DNA of 64,000 nucleotides, from assembly GCA_004123355.1 (NCBI GenBank), contig SCHM01000001.1:10550193-10614192 (forward strand), in the 5' to 3' direction. Under the pieces are notes generated by a model that searched no databases, was not told the DNA's origin, and was given only the letters and a program-made list of their open reading frames with translations. The DNA comes from Amphirosellinia nigrospora. Lineage: Eukaryota; Ascomycota; Sordariomycetes; Xylariales; Xylariaceae. A program made the position numbers and the translations under genes. Below, piece by piece: positions 11,197-25,566 of the stretch (positions are counted from its first letter, which is position 1; the number at the start of each line of letters is the position of its first letter).

Positions 11197-12427
11197 TTAA
11201 GCAATCACAGACTAACAACAAACGCTGTGTTCATCGCCTCTCACTTCGGGCTTGATTATTGCTTATCTGTGAATATGACCTTGTCATTTTAGTTTCTGTG
11301 TTAGCATGGCATGAACCTCTAACAAGACCTTGAGCTTCACTGACCTACCGAGCCGATATTCTTACAGCTCTACTCGGAAAATCCTTCGAGGGCAGGTACC
11401 CGACATGTAGTCAACGAGCCACCAGGGTTTCTAACAGCAACATTCAGGGGAAATGGGTACTGGAGATAACTCAGAGGCTCTGGGTCTAATATATGACGAC
11501 ATGTGCTGTAGATATTATTTTCACTTGTATAATGCCCGCCGCTCGCATACATTAGGTATATTATTGACATATATCCATGTATACCCTAATTTTGATAGGG
11601 TAGGAACTCTGTGCATACACTAAGTACTTAATGAGTGGATCGTGTCACGTATAAAAACATACAAATCTTACGATATTGTTGAGTTGTTATGGCGACAGCA
11701 TGTAAAATGCTACTCTATAGCCGTGATAGTCGATAATCCAACAACTAGTAGAACTAGCTCACTAAGAGCATGTTGCAGGAGAAAGACGTCGTAAAACCCC
11801 TATATAAATTTAGCAAACTTACCTTTCGTAGTAAGTTATGCAGTATTAGAGTACGTAAGATGGTGCTGAAGGCAAACAGAGAGAGCTTGGGAAGGTTGAC
11901 ACTTCCATTGGCCATAAAAGAGTTGGAGTAACTCAAATCAATAAACATACAACCAATCTAACGCTTTCTATAACAAGCCAAGAGAATGTTAATAGAACGA
12001 ATGAGTCGACCCTGGGCATGCTCATACGAGGCTCTTCGTTTTCATTCGACAATGGCAGGGTATAATCCTACTGCCGTTGTCTTCAGAGAACTTTACAAGC
12101 CGTTCTCTTGTGCCATTGAAGGCGATCAAACCTGTTATTGTCCTCCTACAATAAATATACTTGATATTCAAGGGGTAAGCATAGCTAAGAGAGTTCCGCC
12201 AAGGCATAAACTGCACTGACTTGGGCATTTCTTCAGAATCGAGCAGTGGTGTGCAGTTCTTCTAAAGAGGACGACACGTGGTTTTATGAACGACATGCCG
12301 AAAAGCTGAGCGGGTTCCTGGAAATGTTGCCGTTGGCCGGGCGCAGCAGTATTATCAGATCGAAGCAACCCAGAACTTGACTTATATATTCCTCGGAATC
12401 GTTATTAGTAGATCAAAGTAACCATGG
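11197..12427. other. Intergenic, no gene seen
   Basis: Somewhat AT-rich spacer. Short ORFs on both strands lack motifs. Nothing recognised. Confidence 0.5.
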
Positions 12428-12432
12428 CGGAC

Positions 12433-12603
12433 TGTCACAAGTCCAGTACACGTATAGTCAACTGCAGACAGTCAAGTGCTCGACTTGACAATGTTCTACT
12501 TTTGTAGTGTTGTGGTATAGTGTGCAGTTCTGTATCATGACAGTTTGTCAAGTCGAGCACTTGACTGTCTGCAGTTGACTATACGTGTACTGGACTTGTG
12601 ACA
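12433..12603. mobile_element. 171-bp foldback/MITE-like element with perfect 59-bp inverted repeats
   Basis: Left arm 12433-12491 and right arm 12545-12603 are exact reverse complements over 59 bases, separated by a 53-bp centre. Ends read TGTCACAAG...CTTGTGACA. The element is flanked on both sides by CGGAC (12428-12432 and 12604-12608), which looks like a 5-bp target-site duplication. No ORF inside. Perfect arms imply a young insertion or active maintenance. A transcript would fold into a long hairpin. Non-autonomous DNA transposon is the best reading; family not named. Confidence 0.8.
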
Positions 12604-12608
12604 CGGAC

Positions 12609-13159
12609 TTAACCGCTATTTAGCCAAGTAAAAGATGCTCGCGAGGCGCGGGAAGAGCAATCAAATCAATTAAACTAGTCTATTTCCAGAAAGAATTACC
12701 GATAGCGTATCCAGACGTTCCGAAAAATATAAAAATGTAAATATAAACAGAGTCATTGGAGGTGAGCCTATATGTGCATGACATCATCCAGATCTAATTT
12801 CGCTTATCTGTCACGGAAATTTCTAGCTTCAATAGCACAACAGCGTTCCCTTCCATCTACCTTAGTCTTTTACCAGATTTCTAGTAAATCTCGTGTTCAG
12901 ACATTCGTTGTTGTGTCGAGAGTGTTCTAGGAAATAAAAAAATCCGCAGGCTGTGAATTTCGAGTGTCTCGTCACATGGCTAGCTGCCAGAAAGAATAAA
13001 TATATATAAGTCAAACGAGTCGTTTAGATGTGCGCATAAGTGATCCTAATCACCATCCGTGCTTAGCTCCTTATCATACAGCCTGCCGCTGGCAGTGCAT
13101 CGTGTTGATATCAAGAATCAGAATGATGATATACAGCCGCATTTTATCGGTTCTCCCCT
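12609..13159. other. Intergenic, no gene seen
   Basis: Spacer between the foldback element and the 3' end of the first membrane-protein paralogue. Nothing recognised. Confidence 0.5.
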
Positions 13160-14163
13160 TCATGTCCCAGGGTAATCTATACAATCAGTATCTGGCTTAT
13201 GATGGAGCTCAGAAGGGTTTCGCCCATGTATAGCGGTAGGTGGCAAGGCATCAAGTTGCTGTGGTTGGTAAGACATACTTTGAATTCTGGGGTCGTCCGG
13301 GTAGGAAATGCCTGGAGATGGGGATGTCTTCAGCGCGGCATACTGCACATCGGGTTCTGTGTGACCGGCTCCTCAAACTTTTTCTTCCCGCGTCTTCGAT
13401 ACATAATCCAACCTGCCAGGCCCAATAGAATGACTCCTATTCCGGCACCGATTCCAATGCCTGCAGCTGCGCCCGCGGACAAGCCGGCAGAACTTCGTAA
13501 GGGGGGACTCGCATTAGTCTCAGTTGCGCTTGATGTAACCGGGCTGGTCGCGATGCTATCGGAGCTTGAAGAAGGTGTTGAGGTAGAAGGACTTGTCTAA
13601 TCATTTTATCATTAGTGATAAAGCCCAGAAGCATATAGAAGAGTCTCACCGATATAATTGTGATGCCGAATGCAGTGATTGAGTGACCTAGCTCATCGGA
13701 AAAGGTCGACGGCCTCTGTTCACCATCTGCAGGGTCGGTGAATGTGCCGATAAATGAGTCGTTGTTCAGTGCTGTCTGGCATCCCGCAGTGCCGGCTGCC
13801 TCAAAGCTGTAGTCAGTCCTGGAGATCTATCGTATTAGCAAGGTGACCTGCTGGCATCCTCGAGGTGAGATGGTCCTACCCCGGACAGCAAAGTGTGGCT
13901 TGGGCCTGTTGATTATAGAGTATTGTCCTTGAAGCAACGGCGTTTCTGTATCCTGGTGGACATGTTTCTCCGATGTACGGCACCGAGGTAGAATATGAAG
14001 GCGGTAGACAATCGCCAGTGGGAGTGGTAGCTGGTACGCCGAGAAAGTATTGCCAATAAGAGGTACCCTCAGCGTCGCGAGAGAGTATTACTGCCCAAAC
14101 ATCTGTCGACTCAAAGCAGGTAGTGGGAGCAGACCATGATGAAGGAAAATTCGGATATGCCAT
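13160..14163 (-). CDS. Single-pass membrane protein with Cys-containing ectodomain, paralogue A (one frame break)
   Basis: Function unknown; this fungal layout suggests a cell-surface or wall-sensor-like protein. Exons: 13880-14163, 13650-13818, 13160-13596 (introns of 61 and 53 bp). Ectodomain motifs: FPSSWSAPTTCF, GVPATTPTGDCLPPSY, GETCPPGY, TLCCPGTDYSF and GTAGCQTA. A Ser/Thr stalk follows, then one helix (SAGLSAGAAAGIGIGAGIGV...LAGWIMY) and a basic stop-transfer RRRGKKK. One base seems missing at the C3 run (plus 13352-13354), after which the tail continues QYAALKTSPSPGISYP. About 296 residues from this start. The frame is open upstream to a TAG at 14233-14235, and a hydrophobic leader begins at an in-frame ATG at 14290-14292, so the true N-terminus is unsure. 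Paralogue B is at 28334-29330. Confidence 0.75.
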
Positions 14164-14292
14164 ATCTGACTTGTAGCCTTGGGGAAGCAGGCTATCGGGA
14201 CGAAGCGACGACGTATAGTGGAAAACTGGAGGCTAGATTGTATTATTCAGGCAGGCAGAGGTCAAAAACAGAAGATGAGCGGCATCGACCAT

Positions 14293-15817
14293 GGTGCGAT
14301 GAGAGATTTCCCTGTCACATATCTACGGCTAGGACATTAGGGCATTAGAAAGACGTCCGCTCATAAGAAGAACCTCCCAGACACAGGGTTACTGATAAGT
14401 GGCTGGACTGGTAGCCATTTGCAACAGTCCTGATGCAAGTTGTAGCCAATAATGTAAGGATCCCATTCTCCCCCCTCGTAGTTTGATAGTATCACCGAGT
14501 TTCATATTGAAGGAATGGATCGAACAGTAGCATCGGGTGTCAAGCTCTTGTCCTTATAGCATACTATGCATCTTATTCGAGCTTTTTCCAGAGTATACGC
14601 ATGCTTAAACGCCGGAGGCTTAGATGCAAGTGGTCGGGTAAGCTCTAATGCGAAAACCAAGAGCTTAACATAGCAAAATAACAGAGTATTCCGATCGGTA
14701 TCAGAGGTGCTAGCATTAAGCTTAACTCAATCATACCCTATATTCCTGTCTTCACTCTATCGTGCACTACTCCTTACAAACCCTGCATCCCGCGTCGGGG
14801 GTCTTATGATTAATATCTGACAAGCAGTGTACGTAACCAATGGCCTCTTAGTTGTCCTCACTGTAGGATCCGGGAGTAGGGAGTGCAGTTCGCACAGTCG
14901 TTTTTTTTCTGGCATAAAGAATCCTTCCATCCGACCCTGAGGATGGAGGGGGGGCCGTTTTGCGGTTCTTACGCGTTCACCCGCCTTCCTCTCGTCTATG
15001 AGTTCGGAAGATCTGATGCTGTCTTTGTTTTGAAATTCTGTACTTGTTTAAATTTAGAACACCCGCCGGAGATAACTACGAAAATCATGATAGAATTGGA
15101 TGACAGGTATTATATGAGCATTGTATTAAGTTTCGTTGAATACGTAACTGAGGCGGAAGGCCTCGTTTTAAACATATCTTATACCTTGCGCAGTACATAT
15201 TGCGATCTTCCAAATCAGCATTCCTCCGTTTAGCAGGAGCATAGTAGCAGTAACAACGATTGAAAGACGGAAATATAGACTAAGTAAGGAACTGTTGCCG
15301 TAATGAACCTTACGGATCCTCCAAGACTCATAACATTAGATCACCGGTGTTAGCGCTCTCGCACTCAGCCCTTAATATCTCGAGTCCCAAGTACGTATTT
15401 CAACTGTGAAATTCTTGTGAAGGTTTTGAAATCCACGTTTGTTGAATAAAGTCGTTTACTGGAATTGGTCATGCTTGGACTAGTGCTTTCGCATTCCTCC
15501 TTATCTCTCTGTCGTGAAGTGCATCTTACCCCTCCCTATGGCTTCACCTTCTATTCCGCTCCTCATCCACGCCGCTTCATATCCCTCCTCTTATGACCTC
15601 GTATGATCTATAAGCTGTGACACAACTCGCCTGGTTGTGAAGTCGCTCGCTTAAGAGTTCAGCATTAAGATCATTTCTCGAGAACCTGCTTTGAAACGGC
15701 CTGAATAGCGCTGGAGCCATCCAGCAGGCTCCGTTTTTCCTATACCAATTTGCCGACTATATTCACACTATCGCTAAACTAGTACCTAGGTAAGTTATGT
15801 CTGACAGTTGACACCTC
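14293..15817. other. Intergenic, no gene seen
   Basis: About 1.5 kb between two same-strand genes. A 116-codon ORF at 14883-15233 starts with a non-ATG codon and has no motif; taken as chance. A TACCTAGGTA-like motif sits near 15784. Confidence 0.5.
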
Positions 15818-17982
15818 TTATGCCCTTTCAGCCCCATGCTTTATAGCAAGGTTCTTCCAGCTATCGCGTTCCCGTTCTAGCTTCGCAATCTTTTCTTCCA
15901 AGTCCTCTAGCATTTGGACCTTTCGTTCTCTATATTTCCGTGCTGCCAGCGTGTTGCGCGCCAGCCTCTCGGCAATGTTGTCGTCGGAACTACCAGAGAT
16001 GGAGGGATGGGGCCCCCGGTTTGGTGGCGGCTTGACGAATGCGCTATCTGGAGGCGGGTTTTGATGCTCATCCTCGGGGGCGTCCAACGCGCTGTCTAAA
16101 TTCAATACGGGCGCCGGTACGGTCTTCGGGAAATGCCGCATGGTTTTGCTATTAGGCGTCTGGTCTGGCGACCGAGGCAGCGCGAGGGACTTGCGATTGG
16201 TTTCCATTTCCCGCGATGGAATGCAGGCCCGGCCGACCCTTTTGCAACTTGTGCACTCGGGTTTCTTTTTCGACAAGTTAGCAACACCAGTCTGGTTTAT
16301 CGTAGCAAAGTAGAAAACACAAGGGTTTGCTCTCGGGAGAAGAATAGTTTTACCTCTCCGTCACACTTAGTCCGCCTTGTTCTGAATGCACCCGTCATTA
16401 GCTGAACTACACCGAATCCACGCGCAACCAAGCAGTTTGACTCACCTGCATGTTTGACAAGGTGTTCTAAACCTAGATGGTTTCCGGTAGTTTTCTTGTT
16501 CAAAAATAGAAGCATATCTCTCGCTTTCTTTGGGAGCATCGTTCATTGCAACTTTTTCCGCTTCAATGCCGGGGACTCGTGGTATAATTGTAAGAGCGAT
16601 AGCTTCCATATGATCAATTAGATGTCGTGTAACCATCGCCCTGTCACTGGCGGCGTCTCCGCAAATACGGCATTGATAATCGCTCCAGATCGTGGAGCGT
16701 TTGTGACGGATGTCTATATGCTTTTCCCATTGTGAGATAGTCGAAAACAACGGCGCATCGCAATCACGCTCGGGGCACACGTAAGGCCTAATATCACATA
16801 GCAGGTGTGCTCTGTTCCAAGGAGTCAGCACCGCAAGGAACTGGAAAGTGTTGCTCAGTCCGACATACCTCCACTCTGTCTCGCCCGCCATAGTTACTTG
16901 ATTGTTACAGGTGATACAGCTAAAAGGTTCTCCCCAAACGGCGTCCTCTGGGAGAGGGGGCAGCACTGATTTTCAGGCGCCGTTCGAGCCGCATTCGAAT
17001 GACTCTCGCTGATGCGGCTTGCGGTTCCCAATCCGGAGTCATGGAACAACGACGTCTCCCGAGTGGAGGCGACGTTGACGATTGATTTGAGCTCGCTCTC
17101 CGTAGCGTCGCGGACTGTGTTCGTATTTTATCTTGAACCACTCGACCTTCGCTTGTTAGCGGCTTTAGTTCCGCAATACTTAGAAATCGTAGCCAGTTCG
17201 CATTTCCAATGCGCCCAGCTAGATCAGTTTCACATTCAGGATAAAGACGAAGGACCCTCTTAATAAATGTATCAGATAATCCGCCATTGGAAATATTCAA
17301 GGGGTTAGCGGCTGCTTCATAGGCAATGGGGTTTATCACCTGCTCTTCGAATCTTGCTCCGAGGTCTAAAAGGCACTGGGTGTCACTTCTTAAATCATCG
17401 GCAATGTCATCTAACAGCTTCTCACGAGATGCAGGTCCAGTTGTCGTTACCAATTCACCATCTTCAGATGCCTCGCTATCGCTGTCGCTGTCATTGTCGC
17501 CCTGGACGAGAACAGCGAGTCTCTCCGACAAGAGAGCAAGATCCGCTGCCGCAAATGACAAGCTCGTTGCGTCTTGCGAAGCAGCCGTCGAGATATCGAC
17601 CACGATGGGTGTCAGCTCTAACATATGGTTACTTGAAGCGGTCATGGACGGATTATTGCGATATCTACGCACCCTTTGTCAAAGTCCGGCATATGTTTTG
17701 TAGCAGTCTGATCGTAAGATCGCCGGCCCTTTGCGAGTTCTTCAGATTTTCCTCGAACCGTTCGCTTATGACACCGTAGCCATCGGCCCATAGGCGGATA
17801 TAGCTGAGACCGCTCTCAAGCTTGCGTATCGTATTCTTCTTTATCTGCTGCTGGGCTAATGTATGGGTAATGACCCCCCATAGATCTGAGCAGCTGGCAA
17901 ACACGTTCAAGATGCTATTGACCTCTTCGGAACTTTGATTTGGTAAAACCGTTTTCTGCCATTCGCGAATTTCTGAGTTCAT
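15818..17982 (-). CDS. Regulator with C2H2-like fingers, Zn2Cys6 cluster and bZIP in one protein (one frame break)
   Basis: Five exons: 17673-17982, 16869-17617, 16446-16811, 16354-16381, 15818-16264; introns of 55, 57, 64 and 89 bp with good borders. Residues 1 to about 310 are helical and polar with an acidic Ser/Asp patch, as in fungal NLR-like adaptor proteins. Next come Cys/His fingers: PFSCITC, YVCPERDC...WEKHIDIRH, YQCRICG...TRHLIDH. The same frame runs on into a full Zn2Cys6 cluster spread over exons 3-5 (CQTCRTRRTKC, then CTSCKRVGRAC) and ends in a bZIP: basic NTLAARKYRERK, then a heptad-type coiled coil. About 632 residues. One base too many in an A4 run (plus T 16970-16973); removing one base makes the total divisible by three. 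Divergent from the DUF7580 gene with 402 bp between starts. Alternative: two genes, the second starting at an internal Met; no promoter gap supports that. Confidence 0.72.
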
Positions 17983-18384
17983 TGTGTCTGACGCGTATCT
18001 AACCGTGCCTAGTCAATCATTGGTACTTGTAAATAGTACATTGTGCGAGTGTACGTCGGCCGGGCTGGGTGAGAGAGAAATGGCCACCTCTGGGTGGCAG
18101 TGTTCTGCTTCCCCGTAGACACTATTGGTGATGAGATGCGCCGCCTAAAACGTGTTTCACAGTTGGGTACTTGCCCGGAAAAAACCCCTGTGCAGTGGGC
18201 CGATAGGTACCCTTGCCTAGGTACCTAAGCGCGAGTACGTGCGGAATCGGATTTTATAGGGGAGTAGTGGAGTATTGCAGTACCACCCTACGTACAGCCA
18301 CACAAGCAAGCTGCGCACCAGCAAGCCTCGAGGAATTCTCTTAATCTCTCTTTGAATTCTCATTGATACCAAGCTGATGTCATA
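17983..18384. promoter_or_regulatory. Shared divergent promoter, regulator / DUF7580 gene
   Basis: 402 bp between two outward-facing start codons. It contains a TAGGTACC...CCTAGGTACCTAA palindromic motif near 18207-18228, a type that recurs in other intergenic regions of this window. Confidence 0.5.
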
Positions 18385-20316
18385 ATGGCCGACCCAGTGT
18401 CGCTCGCTCTGGGAATAACACCACTAGTGCTCTCAGCCGTGAAGGGATTGAAGGCCGTTCGCTCGAGGTTCAAAATCCTCCGTAGCCGCGATCGGGTGCT
18501 CCGAAGGTTGCGAAGAAGCTTCATCACTCAGGCGCATGTCTTCTTAGACGAATGCCACCTGATTCTCCAGCAGGTTGTAGACCCAGATGATGTAGTATTT
18601 ATGTTAGAGGACGATCAGAGCGAGCTCTGGGGTGACCCTAGCCTAGACAAGAAGCTCAAGAAATATCTAGGCCGCAAGTATGAAGACATCAAAGAAACAA
18701 TTGAGGAGATACACAACCAAATCGCAACCCTAGATGAAGGACTCAATCGGAGAGTACAGGCGGCCGGACGAGATGTGAGGGTAAGTTTGATTATGCAAAA
18801 CATCATACGATTTAATCCATCAAGGAGTATTAGCTTACCGGTGCAGCTTACCGCCGCTGAGAAGGTCCAAGAGGCCTTTGATGTCATGTCTAATAAAGCA
18901 GACTACGAGTTGGATATCAATCATTTGAAGGAGCTGAACCATGAATTCAAACGACTGCGTAAGCTAGTGAAAGAAATCAAGGATGATCAGACGCGTGCCA
19001 CGCGACAAGACCAGAACCGGCTACCAAAAGAATATAGAACTAGAGGCGAATACGCAAAATCCTTCTACAATGCATTGAGATATTGCTGGTCTTGCGCAGA
19101 AGTTGAGCATGCAGAGCACTATATGGCATTAGCCTTGGACTGGGCAGACGTCCATGCCATGCATGTAATCCTGTATCGTAGTCACGGGAGCGATTCACCT
19201 ATCAAGGCGTAAGAAATCATCACTTATATTTGCGTATGGATTTTAGATACTGACGCGATCATAGGAATACTCTTAATTTATCAGTACGACCTCAAGGTTT
19301 GCCAGCCAGGGGGAATACTCATACTATTAGTCGTGTCGACACATCGTCGATAATCCCTAATACTCATGTGCGACCCTTAAAGCGGCCGAGACTCGGGTAT
19401 CCAGAATGGTCAAGGAAGCCACCTTCTCCTCCCGAATGTGTCTCCAAAGCAACCTTACTAGAGTTCCTGGACGGATCCACGGAAGCCTCATTCAGATCAA
19501 TCGACGTATCTGAGCAGTCAGCTATGTTGGTAGAAGTCAATTGTGCCAGGACGCCACGAGATCCCATCGACCTACGGAGGTCTCACAACGTTTGCGGAAC
19601 ATTACTTGAACTAGCGGAACCTGGGAGTGCACCGGAGTGTTTCATTGATACACCTGACAGCATTCGACATGCTCTCGCTATTCGCGGCACAACATATCGC
19701 GCAGTATCAGGATCAGACTCAAGAAGAACAGCCAAACCACTACTAAATATCCTAGAAAGTAGCCTAGATGCAGATTTGGGCGTCACACAACAGCTTCGGC
19801 TCGTTCTGCAGTTGGTGAAGGGACATCTACAGCTGCACTGGACACCCTGGTGGCACCAATACTGGTCGCTCTCCGATCTGTCCTACTTTACTGACTCCTC
19901 TGCCCTCGGCACCGCAGATATTGACGATTGCCTAGAGACCCTTCACATCGGCACGCGGCTAGACTTCGACACGCTAAATTTTGATGCAGCTGCATTTCAC
20001 CTAACGCCGGAAGTCGAGACGGCGTTACTGACACACGGCATTCGCAACCTGTCCCTCTACTGCCTAGGCATCGCGCTGCTGCAGATTGGCCGCTGGGACC
20101 CCCTATCAAATGCCACCGACGATGTCGTATTCGTCCGCAAGCTCGCCGCCCGCAACGGCCGTCTGGGACGCCGCGGTACAGGCGCTCACGCAGAAGTGCA
20201 TCGAGTGCGACTTCGGGGAGGGCTCGGACTTGGGTAACCCGCAGCTACAGGGGAAGATCTATAAGTCGGTAGTCTGCGAGCTCGAGAGCCTGATCGAAGT
20301 ACTGGAGAAGATGTAG
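18385..20316 (+). CDS. DUF7580-domain protein with helical N-terminus (one frame break)
   Basis: Function unproven; DUF7580 proteins are fungal, often with N-terminal helical domains like those of NLR/heterokaryon-incompatibility proteins, and the C-terminal domain resembles a degenerate kinase-like fold. Three exons: 18385-18780, 18847-19208, 19265-20316; introns of 66 bp (GTAAGT...TGCAG) and 56 bp. N-terminus MADPVSLALGITPLVLSAVKGL is the usual opening, followed by a charged helical region and a basic linker. The C-terminal domain shows QLRLVLQLVKGHLQLHWTPW, then HGIRNLSLYCLGIALLQIGRW and, after the break, QKCIECDFGEG. One base too many near the C3 run 20149-20151; without it about 602 residues. 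Head-to-head with the multi-domain regulator. Confidence 0.75.
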
Positions 20317-21156
20317 GTATAACTCACCGAAGGACGGCTCTCGCCATGCTAAAGATATATTACGTGAGGCGGCAACTGACTCCTTACCTTGCCTTGGTAT
20401 TGTGGTCCTAATGTCGGCCGTTACAGCCTTAGGATACTCTGTATACATAAGTCGTACTATCCAGCCTCCGTAGGCACTGAACAATTCTTGGCAGTGACAA
20501 TTCTTACATCAGACTCAAGGATGTTGGAAGGATGGGGAGACGAGTTACAGGACTACCTTCTCTGGGCTGAAAGAAGCTTTGATGCTTCATAAGATAAAGG
20601 ATAAACATAAATGAGTATCAATTACATGATTATACTAATATTACAAAGTAAGGATGCAGATGACGGTACCATTAAACCATTACCCAATAAGGCCAATAGT
20701 GATTGTTATTGAAAAAGTTTAGATAGTTAAGTACTCACAGGCAGGGAAAAGGATTAAGCTGGCCCTGTGCTTAGTAATGGGATTAGGTTGAACGAGCATA
20801 TTCATGGAGAGAGTAGTGCGGGTAGCTCGAGGGCGTAATAAATCATTATGTAAAGATATCTAATGTACGTTTGGATTTCTTGGCTGAAATTTTGCCATTT
20901 ACTTGACGTTCGACTCGGCAACCAGGCAAGAGCGGGATGGAACAGTCCTTAAAGATAGTATAACGAGGCTCGAAGAATCGAACCCCTGTTTTGTGCTGCA
21001 TGTGTCAAGTTGTCATTGGGCTGCCCCCACCCGGTCTCTCCCCGAGACTCATAACATGTTGAAGTGTCGGGATGGAAGCCTGTAGGACTGGAGGTCTGGG
21101 ATCCAAAATTGGAAGCCCCTCTTTGAGTTGTGAACCACATGGAATAATGGTGGGTT
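20317..21156. other. Intergenic between convergent genes, nothing recognised
   Basis: Should contain both 3' ends. A tRNA-like B-box text on the minus strand near 20970-20985 was checked and does not fold as a tRNA. Confidence 0.5.
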
Positions 21157-23621
<2,465 letters not shown>

Positions 23622-25566
23622 ATGTCGGGCGACACACCCAAGGACCTGAATATTGCTGACATGCCATTACGTCAACGCTTGAAGCATTTCAACGGATTCC
23701 TCGCCTTCCTGCTTGTTTTCTCGGGATTTTGCGCTTTCAACTACGGTTACGATGTACGATATTTCCTTACAAACTCCGTGAATCTCCTTTTCTAGGGGAT
23801 ATATACTTATCGTCATTATCCCAAAGGTCGGAACGTTTGGTGGTGTGCAGGGTCTTCCTTCTTTCACCCAAAAGTTCGGCGCATGTGACAAAGATGGGGT
23901 TTGCGCTCTACCCGGGTGGCTTTCGTCGGTCATGACGTCTACGCCATTCCTGGGGAAAGCTCTGGTAAGTCTTATACTACTGAAGCCTTAAGGCGTGACG
24001 TAGAGTTTGAACGCCGATAATGTTAGGGATGCATTGGAGCTGGTTGGATCGCCGAGAGATTCGGCCGTAAAGCTGCATTTTATCTCCTATGCATTGTTTC
24101 TATAGTGTGAGTATTGCCCGAAAATGTCTCTATGGGTGTATATATCATCCGATCTGACTTGTTGGCAACTGGAACAGTGGCGTCACGTTGCAGACAACTT
24201 CAGTTACCTCTCGAGCCCAGTTCACTTTAGGTCGTATCGTCACCTACGGGCAGACAGGCATAGCGATCGTGCTTGTCCCGATCTATCAAGCCGAAACCGC
24301 GCCCAGAGAGCTTCGCGGCATGTTCGCCTCGACCATCCAGCTGATGATCGTGTTCGGACAAGTGGTCTCATCGCTCGTCACCTACGGCACGAAAAGCATT
24401 CCAAGCACCGCCGGTTGGAGAATTCCTATCGGGCTACAGCTAGTCTCACCAGTAATCCTTCTTCTCTTGCTTACATTTGTTCCAGAATCCCCTCGCTGGC
24501 TACTCGACCGCCAGCGAGATGATGATGCGTTCAACAGCCTGCGGAAATTGAGAAAACACTCTAGAAATGAGGACATACATTTGGAGATTGAGTCGTTGAA
24601 ATACGCTTGTACTCACGAGGATAAGGGGACATGGGTGGAGGTCTTCGACAAACCTAACAGGGTACGTCACACCTTGCATAATGTTAATCCAACACTCAAT
24701 GATAGCTTCTCATATCGCTCCAAAATGACCTAGGTTCGCACAATTATTGCCGTAGTCGCCATGTTCGGTCAACAAATCACTGGTCAGGCTTTTCCAAGCC
24801 AATACGGCGTCATTTTCTATCAATCCCAAGGATTTGGACAGAAGGCCTTCTTGTACAACGTTATTGGGAACGTAGTCTCCCTTGTCGCTTGCTTTTTGAC
24901 TTGGGGTTATGTCGACCAGGTTGGTCGTCGACCCCTACTCATGCTTGGGGGCTTCTTTATGGGTGTCTGGCTCTTTGTTCTTGGTGGTTTAGGCACGATG
25001 AAAACCGAGGATTTCACCTCGGCTACCTCAAATCTCCTAGTCGCGTCGCTCCAGCTCTTTAGCGTTTTTTATAACTTGTCATGGGCGCCTATGTAAGTTG
25101 GCCTACTCACACTCCTGCTCTTACTTTCAACGTAGAAGTTGACAATTCGCTCACTTATTCTAGCTCGTACGTCATTGTCTCTGAAGCCGCGACCCTGCGT
25201 CTCAAAGAAAAGACCAACCTTGTCGCTAGCGTCTTTTCTGTGTTGACAACCTTTGTCGTCAGCTTCACGACCCCATACCTCATCAACGCAAAGTATGCCA
25301 ACCTCGGAGGCAAGGTCGGTTTTATCTACGGCAGCTTTAACTTTGCCATGGTCGTCGCCACGTTCTTCGTGATCCCTGAGATGAAGGGCCGAACGCTCGA
25401 GGAGATCGATCAGCTCTTCGCTTCGGGCGTCTTGCTGCGGAAATTTGGAGGCGTCAAAACTAGAACTGCACAGGAGTTATATGAGTCTAAGATTGATAAG
25501 AATGCAGACAATCAAAAAGATGCTCCAAATGGGCCAATTGGCGTTCGGACGGCTGAGGTGGCTTGA
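23622..25566 (+). CDS. MFS sugar-porter-type transporter
   Basis: Twelve-helix plasma-membrane transporter of the sugar porter family. Six exons: 23622-23753, 23827-23964, 24027-24106, 24178-24661, 24734-25092, 25164-25566; introns of 62-73 bp, all with clean borders. Motifs in order: FCAFNYGYDVGTFGGVQG in helix 1, AERFGRKAAF after helix 2, YQAETAPRELRG, VPESPRWLLDRQR at the end of helix 6, FGQQITGQAF, VDQVGRRPLLMLGG, SYVIVSEAATLRLKEKT and the closing IPEMKGRTLEEID. 531 residues, typical, with no frame break. ATG 23622 chosen because it gives the usual short cytosolic tail. Paired with the sulfatase, so a sulfated or desulfated sugar or small alcohol is a reasonable guess; substrate cannot be read from sequence. 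Confidence 0.93.

Noticed and set aside
14883-15233. 116-codon plus-strand ORF
   Set aside because: Non-ATG start, no motif, no splice context; composition looks like chance.
20960-21060. Possible minus-strand tRNA (GGGGTTCGATTC text)
   Set aside because: No acceptor, anticodon or T-stem pairing can be formed around the B-box-like word.
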